Source: a virus. Taken from it: DNA of 52,976 nt. Numbering within the stretch: position 1 is the stretch's first letter; every line of letters begins with the position of its first letter. Below, piece after piece: positions 14,079 through 23,084 of the stretch. The notes under the pieces are model-generated. The model saw nothing but the letters and a program-made list of their open reading frames with translations, searched no databases and was not told the DNA's origin. The stretch spans positions 1 to 52,976 of IMG/VR virus record IMGVR_UViG_3300032523_001138, one strand, 5' to 3'. Made by a program: the position numbers and the translations under genes.

Positions 14079-14921
14079 ATGACCTCAATTGAACGACTCC
14101 CGTCTGCAACGTATGCCGCTCGCACCGACCTCCCCTACGCCGACGTCTGGGGCTTGCACGGGCTCTTCGACGGGCTCGCCTTCAAGTCGAACCTCGTGCT
14201 CGTCGGCCCCAAGGGCATCGGCAAGACGATGTCCTTCCAAAGTTACGCGGCGAAGGCGAAGACGCCGATCGTCACCTTCGACTGCAGCGAGGACGTGCGC
14301 CGAGCCAACCTCCTCGGTATGTACGTCCTCAAGGGGAACGAGACGCCGTTCATCCTCGGTCCGATCACGACGGCGTTCGAGGTCGCCAACGAGGTCGGAT
14401 CCTGCATCCTCGTCCTCGAAGAGACCAACGGTCTCTCGCCCCAGATGCAGAAGGTGCTCAACCCAATCGCCGACTTCCGACGACGCATTGAGGTGCCTGA
14501 GTGCAACAGGGTCTTCGAGCTGAAGAAGGACGCGAAGCTCTGGGTGGTGGGCACGATGAATACCTCGGCCTACGGGGGCGTGTACGCTCTCAACGAAGAC
14601 CTCAAGAGCCGGTTCCGCATGCTCTCGCTGGGCTACCCCCAGCCCGAGGAGGAGGCCAAGATCATCGCCGCGCACTTCGCTGGCAAGGTCGACCCGGTCG
14701 CCATGAAAAAAGTGATGCTCCTCGCGCAAGAGACTCGGCAGAAGTCCCTTGAATACGCGCTCAGCCCCCGCGACGTCGTTCAGATCCTTGAGGACGGCAC
14801 CAACGTCGGCATGGAACGCGCGCTGCGGATCGTCCTCGGCAAGTTCGAGGGCGAAGATCAGACGATGGTGAAGGCGCGAGTGTCCTCGATCTTCGGTTAC
14901 ACCCTGACCGAGAAGGTGTGA
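14079..14921 (+). CDS. MoxR/CobS-type AAA+ ATPase
   Basis: A 280-residue AAA_5-type ATPase. Walker A is GPKGIGKT (residues 43-50), Walker B is CILVLEETNG near residue 110 and is followed by the helix LSPQMQKVLNPI. Sensor 1 is WVVGTMNTSA, and the arginine finger region is LNEDLKSRFRM. This is the pattern of MoxR, CbbQ and CobS ATPases, which remodel or activate a partner carrying a von Willebrand A domain. The next gene, starting three bases downstream, is exactly such a partner, so the two form a MoxR-VWA (CobS-CobT-like) module. Preceded by GTCAGGAG and a weak TGTTACT-like element. Confidence 0.88.
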   Translation: MTSIERLPSATYAARTDLPYADVWGLHGLFDGLAFKSNLVLVGPKGIGKTMSFQSYAAKAKTPIVTFDCSEDVRRANLLGMYVLKGNETPFILGPITTAFEVANEVGSCILVLEETNGLSPQMQKVLNPIADFRRRIEVPECNRVFELKKDAKLWVVGTMNTSAYGGVYALNEDLKSRFRMLSLGYPQPEEEAKIIAAHFAGKVDPVAMKKVMLLAQETRQKSLEYALSPRDVVQILEDGTNVGMERALRIVLGKFEGEDQTMVKARVSSIFGYTLTEKV

Positions 14922-14923
14922 AC

Positions 14924-17071
14924 ATGACCACGAATGCCGTCAAAAATATCACGCTCGATTCCGAACTTGCGCTGGTCAACGACCTCGCCAGCCTCGAACT
15001 CTACGGGCAGCTGCTCGCGCAAGCCTCCGACGAGACGATTCAGCGGGACCGACTCGTCGCGGCGATGAAAACGGTGTCGACCTTCAGCAACCTGCTGGGT
15101 CGAAAGATGCACCTCAAGGCGGCGAAGTTCGCGTACACAGACGGCACGGAGATCGGTGCGCCCGTCGACCACGACTACTTCTACGAATTTGTCGAGCACG
15201 AGATCTCGCACAACCTATTCAAGTCGAACTTCGAGGCGAAGAAGACCTTCTGCGACCAGTACGTCTTGCAGGTGTCGAAGGCCCTCGCCGCCTTCGGGTC
15301 CATCATGTCGAACGACGACCGGAACTACTTGGCGGGCATGGTGGGCACGATCCTCAACATCATTGAAGACCACCGCGTCAACAGCCTCTGGGCGATGCTC
15401 TACCCTGGCAGCTACAGGCGGCTCGAAGAGTTCAGCCGCTCCGTCGTCGAGAAGAAGAAGGCAACGGCGCACGGCGACATCGTCAGCTTCTTCCTCTGCG
15501 TGGCCTACAACGCGAAAATGCCTGCGGGCGTGTTCGACCGATTCGAGAGCGCGATGGTCGCGTCGCTCAAGAAGGTCGAGCGCAAAGGACCGGGCGCGAC
15601 GTTCGTCGTCGGCAAGTGGTTGATGACCCAGATCGTCACCGAGATGATTCGGATCACGAAGGGTCTCCCTCCGCCGCCCAAGGCGGGCAAGTCGACGATG
15701 AAGACCGACCTCGACGACATGAGCGACAACCCCTGCGGAGACGCTGGTGACGACGCTGGTGACGACGCGCCTCCCCCCACTGGCAAGCAGGGGGACGATC
15801 CGGGGAAGCCCTCAGGTGGCGGCAAGGACCAGCAACCCGACGACACCGCGCAGTCCAGCTCGAAGCCGCAGCCGTCAGCCACCAAGGGCGACGGAAACGG
15901 GAGCGGCGCAAAGGGCGCGGATTGGGAGCCACCCAAGGTCGACACTGCTCCTGAGGAGCGGATCGACGCCTTCAAGAAGCTCCTCGACGCTGCCCGCACG
16001 ATGGGGCAGTCGCAAAAGTCGCCGATGCAGGCAGCGCTGGCGCGAGTGAACAACGACAAGCCACCGGCGGTGAAGCGTCACGGCGAGGAGACGGAGGCGC
16101 GGAAGCTCGTCGCTGACGCCTACAGCACCGACGTCACGAACAAGGCTCTTTTCGACGCCTTCCTCGACAAGTCCGAGGGCGACATGACGAAGGTCTTGGA
16201 CGCGATCCAAGACGCGCTCGAACAGGTGGCGGCTCCTTCGGAGCGGGCATGGAGCACGCGCAACGTGGGGGCCAAGGTCGTTTTTCGGGACATTTCCGCC
16301 AGCACCTACAACCCGCCTCCCCTCATCGACGAGGACCGGCGCACGGTGGCGCGCATGAAAGAGGTCTTTCATCGAGTGAAGAACCGGACGGCGAAGACGC
16401 TGGCCGAGGACGGTGTGGAGATCGACGTGCAAGCCCTCATCGCGCACAAGGTATCCGGCCAAGTCGGTCCGGTGTTCCGCACCGACGTCTCAGGGCGCGG
16501 GTTCAAGGTACTGGTCCTGACCGACCGATCCTCCTCGATGGAGGGGCCACCATCGGACGCGGTCGAGCGCGCAGCCCGCATCCTGCGAGGCTCGCTGAAG
16601 ATACAGAACGTCGACTTGCACTCGTGGGGCTTCCATGGGTTCAATGGGAAGGTCTACCTCTCGCGGATCGCGCCCAACCTCGACGTCGCGGACAGCCACG
16701 AAATGCCTGCGACCGGAACGACGCCGATGGCGACAGCAATCCGAGTCGCGGTAAATTGGCTGAGCACCGGCTATGAGAAGAAGCACCTCATTCTGCTCAC
16801 CGACGGGGAGCCAGATCACGATGACGTCCTCGATGGGAGCACAAGCCCCCACTTTGCGGTTCAGAGGGAGCTAAAGCGGGCCTCGAAGATGGGTATCGAC
16901 GCGACTACTCTAGTGATCGGAGACGGTATAGACGACGCGAGCTGCCGCATGATGTTCGGGCATGACCGACACTGGAAGCGAGTCAGATCGGCTAAGAAAT
17001 TTTCAGCGCTGACGAAAACGCTGGTGGATATGGTCTCCAGCTCCTTCGTACGCCACCTCAAGAGCGGATGA
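14924..17071 (+). CDS. VWA-domain, CobT-like protein with HExxH motif
   Basis: A 715-residue protein; ATG 14924 is favoured by GAGAAGG upstream (GTG 14918 overlaps the previous stop). The N-terminal domain has FVEHEISHNLF (an HExxH zinc-metallopeptidase motif, about residues 92-96) and later LNIIEDHRVNSLWAMLYPG, the layout of the predicted VWA-linked metallopeptidases. The centre (about 265-350) is acidic, glycine-, proline- and lysine-rich and disordered. The C-terminal VWA domain has the MIDAS residues: VLTDRSSSM (DxSxS), TGTTPM and LLTDGEPD. With the preceding AAA+ ATPase it resembles the CobS/CobT chelatase module and other MoxR-VWA pairs that assemble or activate complexes. The substrate in this phage is unknown. 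Confidence 0.85.
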   Translation: MTTNAVKNITLDSELALVNDLASLELYGQLLAQASDETIQRDRLVAAMKTVSTFSNLLGRKMHLKAAKFAYTDGTEIGAPVDHDYFYEFVEHEISHNLFKSNFEAKKTFCDQYVLQVSKALAAFGSIMSNDDRNYLAGMVGTILNIIEDHRVNSLWAMLYPGSYRRLEEFSRSVVEKKKATAHGDIVSFFLCVAYNAKMPAGVFDRFESAMVASLKKVERKGPGATFVVGKWLMTQIVTEMIRITKGLPPPPKAGKSTMKTDLDDMSDNPCGDAGDDAGDDAPPPTGKQGDDPGKPSGGGKDQQPDDTAQSSSKPQPSATKGDGNGSGAKGADWEPPKVDTAPEERIDAFKKLLDAARTMGQSQKSPMQAALARVNNDKPPAVKRHGEETEARKLVADAYSTDVTNKALFDAFLDKSEGDMTKVLDAIQDALEQVAAPSERAWSTRNVGAKVVFRDISASTYNPPPLIDEDRRTVARMKEVFHRVKNRTAKTLAEDGVEIDVQALIAHKVSGQVGPVFRTDVSGRGFKVLVLTDRSSSMEGPPSDAVERAARILRGSLKIQNVDLHSWGFHGFNGKVYLSRIAPNLDVADSHEMPATGTTPMATAIRVAVNWLSTGYEKKHLILLTDGEPDHDDVLDGSTSPHFAVQRELKRASKMGIDATTLVIGDGIDDASCRMMFGHDRHWKRVRSAKKFSALTKTLVDMVSSSFVRHLKSG

Positions 17072-17177
17072 GTTCAGTGTCCTGAGGGGCGATCCGAAAA
17101 ATGCAGTTGCAATACCCCTCCCGATGGGCGCAGAACGGTCTCGTCAGATCCCAAGCCTGCACATCCGAGGAAGCCTC

Positions 17178-19487
17178 ATGCCTCAGCCCTCCTTGATTCT
17201 CCTCCCTCCTAGTGGCTACTCCGCGCAGGGAGTAGTTCCAAAGAAGATCAAGATAAGCCCCAGGGAGGCTCCTCAGCGCAAGGTTCGCCACTACACAAGG
17301 GATACGCCTCGGAAGACAATCATTCCCAGAGGGTTCGACATGGTCTCGACCATCAGGCACCGGATGGACCTGCCCACTCTGCTCGGCATCAAACTACTGG
17401 CCGTCTACGACACCCTTCGGAGTCTTATCTGGCGGAAGACTGAGAGCGGCAACCCTTTCCTGCGTGAGGCCATCACCGTCGGAGTTCTTGCCGCGAAAGG
17501 TTCAGAGCGCGAGATTGCGCGCCACTCCGGCGTGACCGCTACCAAAGTGAAAGAATGCCTGAAGCGGTTGCAGGCGATGGGCTGGATCACTCCCTATGTG
17601 CCGGGCGTAGACGCCAGCCGGTACGAGCTGCCAAATGGGGTGAGGGTGTGGGAGCTGGGCTCCCGTGCGAAGCAAGGGGGAAAGTGGCAGGAGCAGATGC
17701 ACTCGTCGTCCGTCCAAGATGCTTGGTACGAAGCCATGGACCTCAAGTCTCTAGCGTATTGGGGTCTTGACTACCGCAAAACCTCCCCTGCTACACAGCT
17801 TGAAACCGCGACAGACGTTTTGATCGACATCAATGTGATCAAGCCCCCCAAAGCACCCAGACCCCGACAGAAGTCCGCTGCGGGGATACCGATGGCCCTC
17901 GATACCATGCTCGCATATGCGGAGTCCTTCGCGGGACTGCGGGTCGACCCCCGCGTATACGGACCCCAGGCTGACTACGAGAACTCTGATGCGTGGTTCT
18001 GCGCTCCACAGTGGTTTGAAGCTAGAATCGAAGAACTGGGCGAATCAGGGGAATCAGGGGAATCAGAAGAAATCACGGATCACATGTTCAGTGACGCTGC
18101 GGAGGAAGCAACCTCGCAAGCGGCGACGTCAAGGACCATATGGTCCGAAAATGAGCCGAAAAAGGCGCAAAAAACCCGAATTCCGCTTGAAAAAACATGC
18201 GTAGTATCAAGTAGTTGCGACGGCACTGTAGCACATGCATCTGGCCCAAATCAAAGCACCGAATGCCTTGATTCACAGCGTTTCGAGCCTCTTGAGATTC
18301 GCACAATAACTAGCGAAATCAAGAACTTAGCGCGGATCGAAACCGCCCCCATACACAACAACCATAGCAGTACTTTTCCTACGGAAAAGTCAATTCATAC
18401 TTCGTATGAATTTCCTTTTCCTTCTGAAAAGTACTCTGGCCCCTCGCATCCGAAAAATGCCAAAGCGGAAGCGGTGCAGCCCAGAGCGGCTGCACGCATT
18501 CAGCCATCGCCAGTTTTCGGACGCTTTCGGGGCCGGAACGAGAATTTCAGAAATAACTCTCAAGCTACGATGGGAAGCCCATCGCAATCCCAGAGGGGTT
18601 TCTTGTCGACGCCTTATGACGAATTCCCCCAAACCCCCACCCCCAAACCCCTAGCGCCGCCGTCCCCCCTTTCCCCCAAATCGGAATCGGAAAACGAAAA
18701 CTCCGCGATCTTGGTTACTGCCCATCAGACACCGCATCAGACCCCGCATCGGGCCGTGCCCCTGCTTCTTTCCCCGGAGAAACCGCGCGTGATGCCCCCA
18801 GAACGCCCAAGAGCCTCAAACCCCTCCCAGCCCCCAGCCCAACAGCGAATCGCCCCTGTGGAGGCATCTCGCGGGGCAGGAGAGGCACTTCCAGTGACGC
18901 CTCCGAACCTCACGGCGATTCTCGATGTGATCGAGCAGTCCAAGGCTCGCAGTCGTGCGGCCATCGAAGCGAGGTTTCAGAAGGCTCGGACCAAGGAGCG
19001 CAAGAAAGAGAACCTGACCAGCGACAAGGCGTACCGAAGCCAGAAGCCTGGGGCGCTACGGATTGAACAAGCTTGGCGCGAGGAGATGGCCATCGCATTT
19101 CCCGATCTGCCCCAGATTGCATGGTTCAAGCGCGAGCAGGGGAAGCTCCTCGCCCGCAAGGAGGGGAAGCTGATCGCTGACCTGATCGATGGCTACGCCG
19201 GTGACGAGGCTGCCGTCGAGAACCTTGTCAGAGGGTTCGTGGTGCATTGGGACACGTTCGGGCCGATGCTGACGAAGACCAAGGACGGCACTCCGACTAT
19301 TGGCCTCCTCTACGCTTGCCACGCCTCGGTGATGGTAGAGCTGCGAAGGGTCGCGAAATCCCCTACCAAGGCAACTCACACTGAGTACGCGGACTGGCTG
19401 GCATCCGTAGGGAAGGACCCCTTCGCATCCCCACCCCCCGAAATGCTGGCGATGCACAAGGCATCAAGGGCCAAGAATCCAAAATGA
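17178..19487 (+). CDS. replication initiator-like protein with long disordered centre
   Basis: A 769-residue protein; ATG 17178 follows CGAGGAAG. Residues about 60-160 form a winged helix-turn-helix (LREAITVGVLAAKGSEREIA, then TATKVKECLKRLQAMGWITP). Residues about 290-600 are low complexity (Pro, Ser, Glu, Lys) with a base composition more AT-rich than the flanks. The C-terminal 190 residues are folded and helical (EQAWREEMAIAFPDLPQIAW). It overlaps the DnaC-like loader by ATGA, and DnaB follows, an order like lambda O-P. I infer an origin-binding initiator. The inverted repeats at 18369-18435 could be the origin inside the gene, as in lambda O. Confidence 0.6.
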   Translation: MPQPSLILLPPSGYSAQGVVPKKIKISPREAPQRKVRHYTRDTPRKTIIPRGFDMVSTIRHRMDLPTLLGIKLLAVYDTLRSLIWRKTESGNPFLREAITVGVLAAKGSEREIARHSGVTATKVKECLKRLQAMGWITPYVPGVDASRYELPNGVRVWELGSRAKQGGKWQEQMHSSSVQDAWYEAMDLKSLAYWGLDYRKTSPATQLETATDVLIDINVIKPPKAPRPRQKSAAGIPMALDTMLAYAESFAGLRVDPRVYGPQADYENSDAWFCAPQWFEARIEELGESGESGESEEITDHMFSDAAEEATSQAATSRTIWSENEPKKAQKTRIPLEKTCVVSSSCDGTVAHASGPNQSTECLDSQRFEPLEIRTITSEIKNLARIETAPIHNNHSSTFPTEKSIHTSYEFPFPSEKYSGPSHPKNAKAEAVQPRAAARIQPSPVFGRFRGRNENFRNNSQATMGSPSQSQRGFLSTPYDEFPQTPTPKPLAPPSPLSPKSESENENSAILVTAHQTPHQTPHRAVPLLLSPEKPRVMPPERPRASNPSQPPAQQRIAPVEASRGAGEALPVTPPNLTAILDVIEQSKARSRAAIEARFQKARTKERKKENLTSDKAYRSQKPGALRIEQAWREEMAIAFPDLPQIAWFKREQGKLLARKEGKLIADLIDGYAGDEAAVENLVRGFVVHWDTFGPMLTKTKDGTPTIGLLYACHASVMVELRRVAKSPTKATHTEYADWLASVGKDPFASPPPEMLAMHKASRAKNPK
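18042..18066 (+). repeat. 9-bp direct repeats inside initiator gene
   Basis: GAATCAGGG at 18042 and 18051, and a partial copy at 18060. Encodes GESGESGES. Could be iteron-like or simple low-complexity coding repeats. Confidence 0.6.
18136..18146 (+). promoter_or_regulatory. CCRTATGGTCC motif copy 3
   Basis: CCATATGGTCC, here within the perfect 14-base palindrome GGACCATATGGTCC (18133-18146), inside the disordered part of the initiator gene. Confidence 0.5.
18369..18435. other. nested inverted repeats, candidate replication origin
   Basis: Outer arms AGTACTTTTC (18369-18378) and GAAAAGTACT (18426-18435) enclose two further perfect stems. These are ACTTTTCC (18372-18379) with GGAAAAGT (18383-18390), and AATTCATAC (18392-18400) with GTATGAATT (18404-18412). 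The region is locally AT-rich within a GC-rich gene for an initiator-like protein. A further stem CGATGGG/CCCATCG occurs near 18569-18585. The position inside the initiator gene parallels lambdoid origins; function is inferred. Confidence 0.45.
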
Positions 19488-20110
19488 ATGAAACCTCGGC
19501 ACCTCCCCAGCCTGCGCTGATGGTGTGTGACGATTGGGTCCTTCTGCGCATGAACGTCCCCGAGCGTCTGTGGGGCGCGAGCTACCAATTTATGACTAAG
19601 GATCTGAAGCGTCCGATACTCCGCTACGTCGGCAGTATTCGTCAGATGCTCCAACGAGGCGTCGGCTTCTGGTTGTTCGGCGGAGCCAGCACTGGGAAGA
19701 CTTGTGCTGGCATCGTGCTGCTCAAAGCAGGATGGGAACGGGGCTACGTCGGTTACTACACCACCGTGAAGGAGCTACGGCAGTCCCTCAAGGAGAATGC
19801 AGACTTCGACTCCTCGGAGTCTGTCATGTCGCGTGTCCGTGCGGTCGACATCCTCGTGATCGATGACCTCGCGGAAGACGACTACAAAAACTTCACCTTT
19901 GGCATTAGCGACGTCGAGCACTTGCTGAAGTCCCGTTCGTCTCGTGGGAAGACCACCGTGCTTTCGACCCGACTCGGTCCCAGTGACCTCTCGGTCGACT
20001 ACCCTTCCATACTTCGTTCCATGCGTGGAACCTTCCATGCGGTCTCCTGTGAGGGAACCGAGCGGCAAGACTCTGCGTCGGAACAACTCCGAAAAGACTT
20101 AGGGGGCTAA
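19484..20110 (+). CDS. DnaC-like helicase loader (AAA+)
   Basis: A 208-residue AAA+ protein starting in an ATGA overlap with the initiator-like gene. Walker A is GGASTGKT (residues 66-73), Walker B is ILVIDDLAED near residue 125, and the segment YTTVKELRQSLKENADFDS lies between them as in DnaC/IstB proteins. It lacks the zinc-type N-terminus of longer IstB proteins. The stop TAA is directly followed by the GTG start of the DnaB gene, so loader and helicase are cotranslated. The role is loading of the replicative helicase at the origin. Confidence 0.85.
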   Translation: MNETSAPPQPALMVCDDWVLLRMNVPERLWGASYQFMTKDLKRPILRYVGSIRQMLQRGVGFWLFGGASTGKTCAGIVLLKAGWERGYVGYYTTVKELRQSLKENADFDSSESVMSRVRAVDILVIDDLAEDDYKNFTFGISDVEHLLKSRSSRGKTTVLSTRLGPSDLSVDYPSILRSMRGTFHAVSCEGTERQDSASEQLRKDLGG

Positions 20111-22660
20111 GTGGCTGACCTCGACCTGTCTCTCGCTGCTGCACTACTGGCAGGCGGAATGCCCAGCGTGCGCTTCCTTTCAGAGAACGGCTTTCGCGCC
20201 GAGCTGCTCGAAGGGGACGGCAGGATTGTCTACGACTTTACGTTCGACTTTCTCAAGACTTACAACACGTTTCCGTCGACGTCGATTGTCGAGCGTGAAA
20301 CTGGTGTGCTCGTCCCCGCTCCGACTGACCCGCTCCCATATCTTGTCGACGCCGCCTACGACCGGAAACTCCACGGGCTCCTTCACGCTGGAGTGAAAGA
20401 CCTCATCGGAATCCTCGACAAAGGAGAGCCTGCGAAAGGCCGAGCAGCGGTCGAAGACCTGCTGCGTACGATGCGGAAGCTCGACACTCGCTCCGCTCTC
20501 GTCGAGAGCATGCCCGCCCTCGGCGACAAGGTCATCGCCTACTACGAGAAGATCAAGCGCGGCGAGCGCGGCATCCAGACCCCGTGGCCGACTATTAACG
20601 ACTCGACGCTGGGGCTCTGGCCGGAAGACTTGGTGCTGCTCGTCGCCCGCATGGGCATCGGCAAGTGTCTGGTTCGCACTTCGACGTGCATTGATCCTGT
20701 GACCGGGATGGAACACACTATCGAGGATATCTACTCGAACGACGGGGTACAGTTCACACCTTCGTGGAGCAAAGAAGACGGAATACATCCGCGCAAGCTC
20801 GTGGCCAAGATCAACACAGGTCGCAAGCCGTGCAGACGAATCACGTTTTCGTCGGGGCGGACGCTAGATGCAGGGCTTGAGCACCCCTTGTTGACGGTGG
20901 AAGGTTGGAACCGAATCGAGAACATGCGCGTGGGGATGACCGCTGCGCTCGCGTCGCGCATGCCCTTCCCCTCACAGCCTGTTCACCTCCCGCCGGAGGA
21001 GGTTTTCATTCTCTCCCTGCTGTTGGCTGAGGGTTCTTACACCGGCCACCACACAGGGTTCACGTCGTCAGACGACACCATCGTCCACAGGGCGAAAGAG
21101 GCGGCGACGCTCTACGACACGCATCTGAAGTTTCAGGGCAAGTACGCCTACGACTTCATCCGAAACAATCCGTCAGGATCGAATGGAGTGCTCGCGCTGC
21201 TACGCAAGCACGGGATCGAGAACACTCTCGCGAAACACAAGAGCATCCCTTCCGCGATATACCAGCTCTCGGCACCGCAGCTCTCTGACTTCTTGTCGAC
21301 CTTCTGGATGAGCGACGGCTACGTCGACGGCACCGGCCCTTGTATGGTGCTGGCGTCAGAACGTATGCTCCGACAGATACAGCACCTGCTGCTTCGCTTC
21401 GGCATCCAGTCTTCAATTGATCCGAAACCAAGCAAGCTGAACGGCAAGGTGTTCGATGCTTGGAGGCTCCGTGTGTACGCCCAAGATTGGGAGACGTTTC
21501 AAGGTGCCATCCCGCTGTGGTCCGAGAAGGCTAAACGTCTGCAAGAGCTGACCGCGAAGGGTCGCAATCCCAACATCGGATTTCCTCGCGTCTCTGACGC
21601 ATTCGTGCAGGAGATGCGCGCAGTGGTCGCGTCGAACCCGAAGCAGCTTTGTCGGGTCGGCGACCTCTTGGGTCGCAGCAGTCCGTTCCAATTCAAAAAT
21701 ATCTTCGGGCAAAGCGGTACCGGCTCCCTGATCACGCGGCCCTTTCAGGCTTTCTGCGAAGTTCATGGAGTTGCCGACAAGTACCGCTGGATATGGGACT
21801 CCAACATTTTCTGGGACGTCATCGAACGAATCGACGACATCGGCGAGCAAGACACCTACGACTTCACCGTAGACACGACCGAGTGCTTCGTGGCGGACGA
21901 CGTCATCGTTCACAACAGCTGGACGGCGATCCTCCTCGCTGGCACCGCGTGGGAGCAAGGCAAGAAGGTTCTGGTGGCGACGACCGAGATGTCGAAGGAG
22001 ACAATGGTCCAGCGCTACCTCGCCACGAAGTTCCGCCTACCCTACGGCGACTTCCGCAAAGGCAAGCTCGACTCGTTCACCGAGAAGCGGTTCCGCGACG
22101 GCGTCGCCTCGATTGCCAACAGTCCGAACCTGAACATCGTTGGCGGAGACTTCGACTTCAGCATGGACACGTTCGCAGGCATCTGCATGGACGAGAAACC
22201 CGACCTCGTCATCGTCGACGGTGCGTACCTGCTCAAGGTTCCTGGCATCACGCGCACTGAACGCGCGGCCAACGTCTTCGACGAGCTGAAGCGCATCGCG
22301 AAACGAAGCAAGGCTGCTGTCGTTGCGACGATGCAGTTCAACCGTGAGGTGAAGGTCAACCAAGCCAAGACGGTGCAGGCGGACAGCATCGCAATGACCG
22401 ACGTCGCAGGGTGGAACGCCGATCTCATCTTCGGGCTCATCCAGACCGAGGAGATGAAAAAGAACCGCCGCATGACTTTCAAGCCTCTCAAGGTGCGAGA
22501 AGGCGAGAGCGAAGAGATCGAGTGCAATTGGGACTTCGAGCGGATGGACTTTTCCGAGATACCGAAGGCAAACTTCGGCAACAACCCCGCCTTCTCCCCG
22601 TCAGGTGTTCCGAGTGGCCCCGACGCGGCTGCCGACGATTTCATCGGCGATTTGTTCTAG
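20111..22660 (+). CDS. dnaB: replicative DNA helicase DnaB with intein in the P-loop
   Basis: An 849-residue precursor starting at GTG 20111, directly after the loader stop. The exteins together (432 residues) are a DnaB-family helicase with a short N-terminal domain and RecA-like core. The core Walker A reads ARMGIGK then, after the intein, SWTAILLAG, so it becomes GxGIGKS after splicing. Walker B is KPDLVIVDGAYLLKV and the late motif is VVATMQFNREVK, then DLIFGL. The intein occupies residues 186-602 and interrupts the P-loop between Lys and Ser, so no ATPase forms without splicing. The mature helicase unwinds DNA at the phage fork with the DnaC-like loader and the primase encoded downstream. 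Confidence 0.92.
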   Translation: MADLDLSLAAALLAGGMPSVRFLSENGFRAELLEGDGRIVYDFTFDFLKTYNTFPSTSIVERETGVLVPAPTDPLPYLVDAAYDRKLHGLLHAGVKDLIGILDKGEPAKGRAAVEDLLRTMRKLDTRSALVESMPALGDKVIAYYEKIKRGERGIQTPWPTINDSTLGLWPEDLVLLVARMGIGKCLVRTSTCIDPVTGMEHTIEDIYSNDGVQFTPSWSKEDGIHPRKLVAKINTGRKPCRRITFSSGRTLDAGLEHPLLTVEGWNRIENMRVGMTAALASRMPFPSQPVHLPPEEVFILSLLLAEGSYTGHHTGFTSSDDTIVHRAKEAATLYDTHLKFQGKYAYDFIRNNPSGSNGVLALLRKHGIENTLAKHKSIPSAIYQLSAPQLSDFLSTFWMSDGYVDGTGPCMVLASERMLRQIQHLLLRFGIQSSIDPKPSKLNGKVFDAWRLRVYAQDWETFQGAIPLWSEKAKRLQELTAKGRNPNIGFPRVSDAFVQEMRAVVASNPKQLCRVGDLLGRSSPFQFKNIFGQSGTGSLITRPFQAFCEVHGVADKYRWIWDSNIFWDVIERIDDIGEQDTYDFTVDTTECFVADDVIVHNSWTAILLAGTAWEQGKKVLVATTEMSKETMVQRYLATKFRLPYGDFRKGKLDSFTEKRFRDGVASIANSPNLNIVGGDFDFSMDTFAGICMDEKPDLVIVDGAYLLKVPGITRTERAANVFDELKRIAKRSKAAVVATMQFNREVKVNQAKTVQADSIAMTDVAGWNADLIFGLIQTEEMKKNRRMTFKPLKVREGESEEIECNWDFERMDFSEIPKANFGNNPAFSPSGVPSGPDAAADDFIGDLF
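20666..21916 (+). mobile_element. DnaB intein with LAGLIDADG endonuclease
   Basis: 417 residues from Cys1 (CLVRTSTCIDPVTG) to the terminal VIVHN, with Ser as the +1 extein residue. Splicing blocks visible: A at the start, B-like AGLEHPLLTVEGW (the usual TxxH has lost its Thr), F/G DTYDFTVDTTECFVADDVIVHN. The central in-frame homing endonuclease has two LAGLIDADG-type helices, FILSLLLAEGS and FLSTFWMSDGYVD, each keeping an acidic residue, so it could be active. Confidence 0.92.
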
Positions 22661-22669
22661 GAGGTCACT

Positions 22670-23065
22670 GTGGCTGACGACGGCTTTGAGGTTCCGAACT
22701 ACCCCATCATCTTTCGGCACATGGTGCTTGCCATCTTCCTGAACGCGGACTTGCCTCGGGCGCGTCCAGCGAACAGCCGGAACAAGATTCCGGTGAAGTC
22801 GTCGCCGAACAAAGACAACTTCGACCCCACCAAGTTCAACGCAGCAATGGACATCGCCCTCGCCCAGCTCAAGAAGTACCGTATGGTCCCTGAGTCGAGC
22901 AGCCGAGAAGCCATCACGCTCACATCTTACGGGAGGGAGGCGGACTCGAAGCACCGCCGAGAGCAGGGCGGAGCCACGAAAACTAAACGATTCGACAAGT
23001 TCTACGTTCAGCTGCTCGTCGAAGAGCGGAAGCACGTCAACAAGTCGATCATCGCCGTCACCTGA
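22670..23065 (+). CDS. basic hypothetical protein in replication operon
   Basis: A 131-residue protein from GTG 22670, preceded by TAGGAGG (22659-22665), which overlaps the dnaB stop. Basic, with SRNKIPVKSSPNKDNFDPTK and AMDIALAQLKKYRMVPE. No family recognised. Placed between helicase and primase, it probably belongs to the replication operon, perhaps as a nucleic-acid-binding accessory. Confidence 0.65.
   Translation: MADDGFEVPNYPIIFRHMVLAIFLNADLPRARPANSRNKIPVKSSPNKDNFDPTKFNAAMDIALAQLKKYRMVPESSSREAITLTSYGREADSKHRREQGGATKTKRFDKFYVQLLVEERKHVNKSIIAVT
22879..22889 (+). promoter_or_regulatory. CCRTATGGTCC motif copy 4
   Basis: CCGTATGGTCC inside the 22670-23065 gene, read in the frame TACCGTATGGTCCCT (YRMVP). 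Confidence 0.45.
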
Positions 23066-23068
23066 TCG

Positions 23069-23077
23069 GTGTTACTG
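23069..23077 (+). promoter_or_regulatory. STGTTACTS motif upstream of primase gene
   Basis: GTGTTACTG, 7 bases upstream of ATG 23085, overlapping the ribosome-site region (GAGG). Confidence 0.55.
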
Positions 23078-23084
23078 AGGCTCC

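Noticed and set aside
14079-17071. Cobaltochelatase CobS/CobT for vitamin B12 synthesis
   Set aside because: No CobN or other cobalamin gene nearby, and the VWA protein has an HExxH domain; a general MoxR-VWA module is the safer call.
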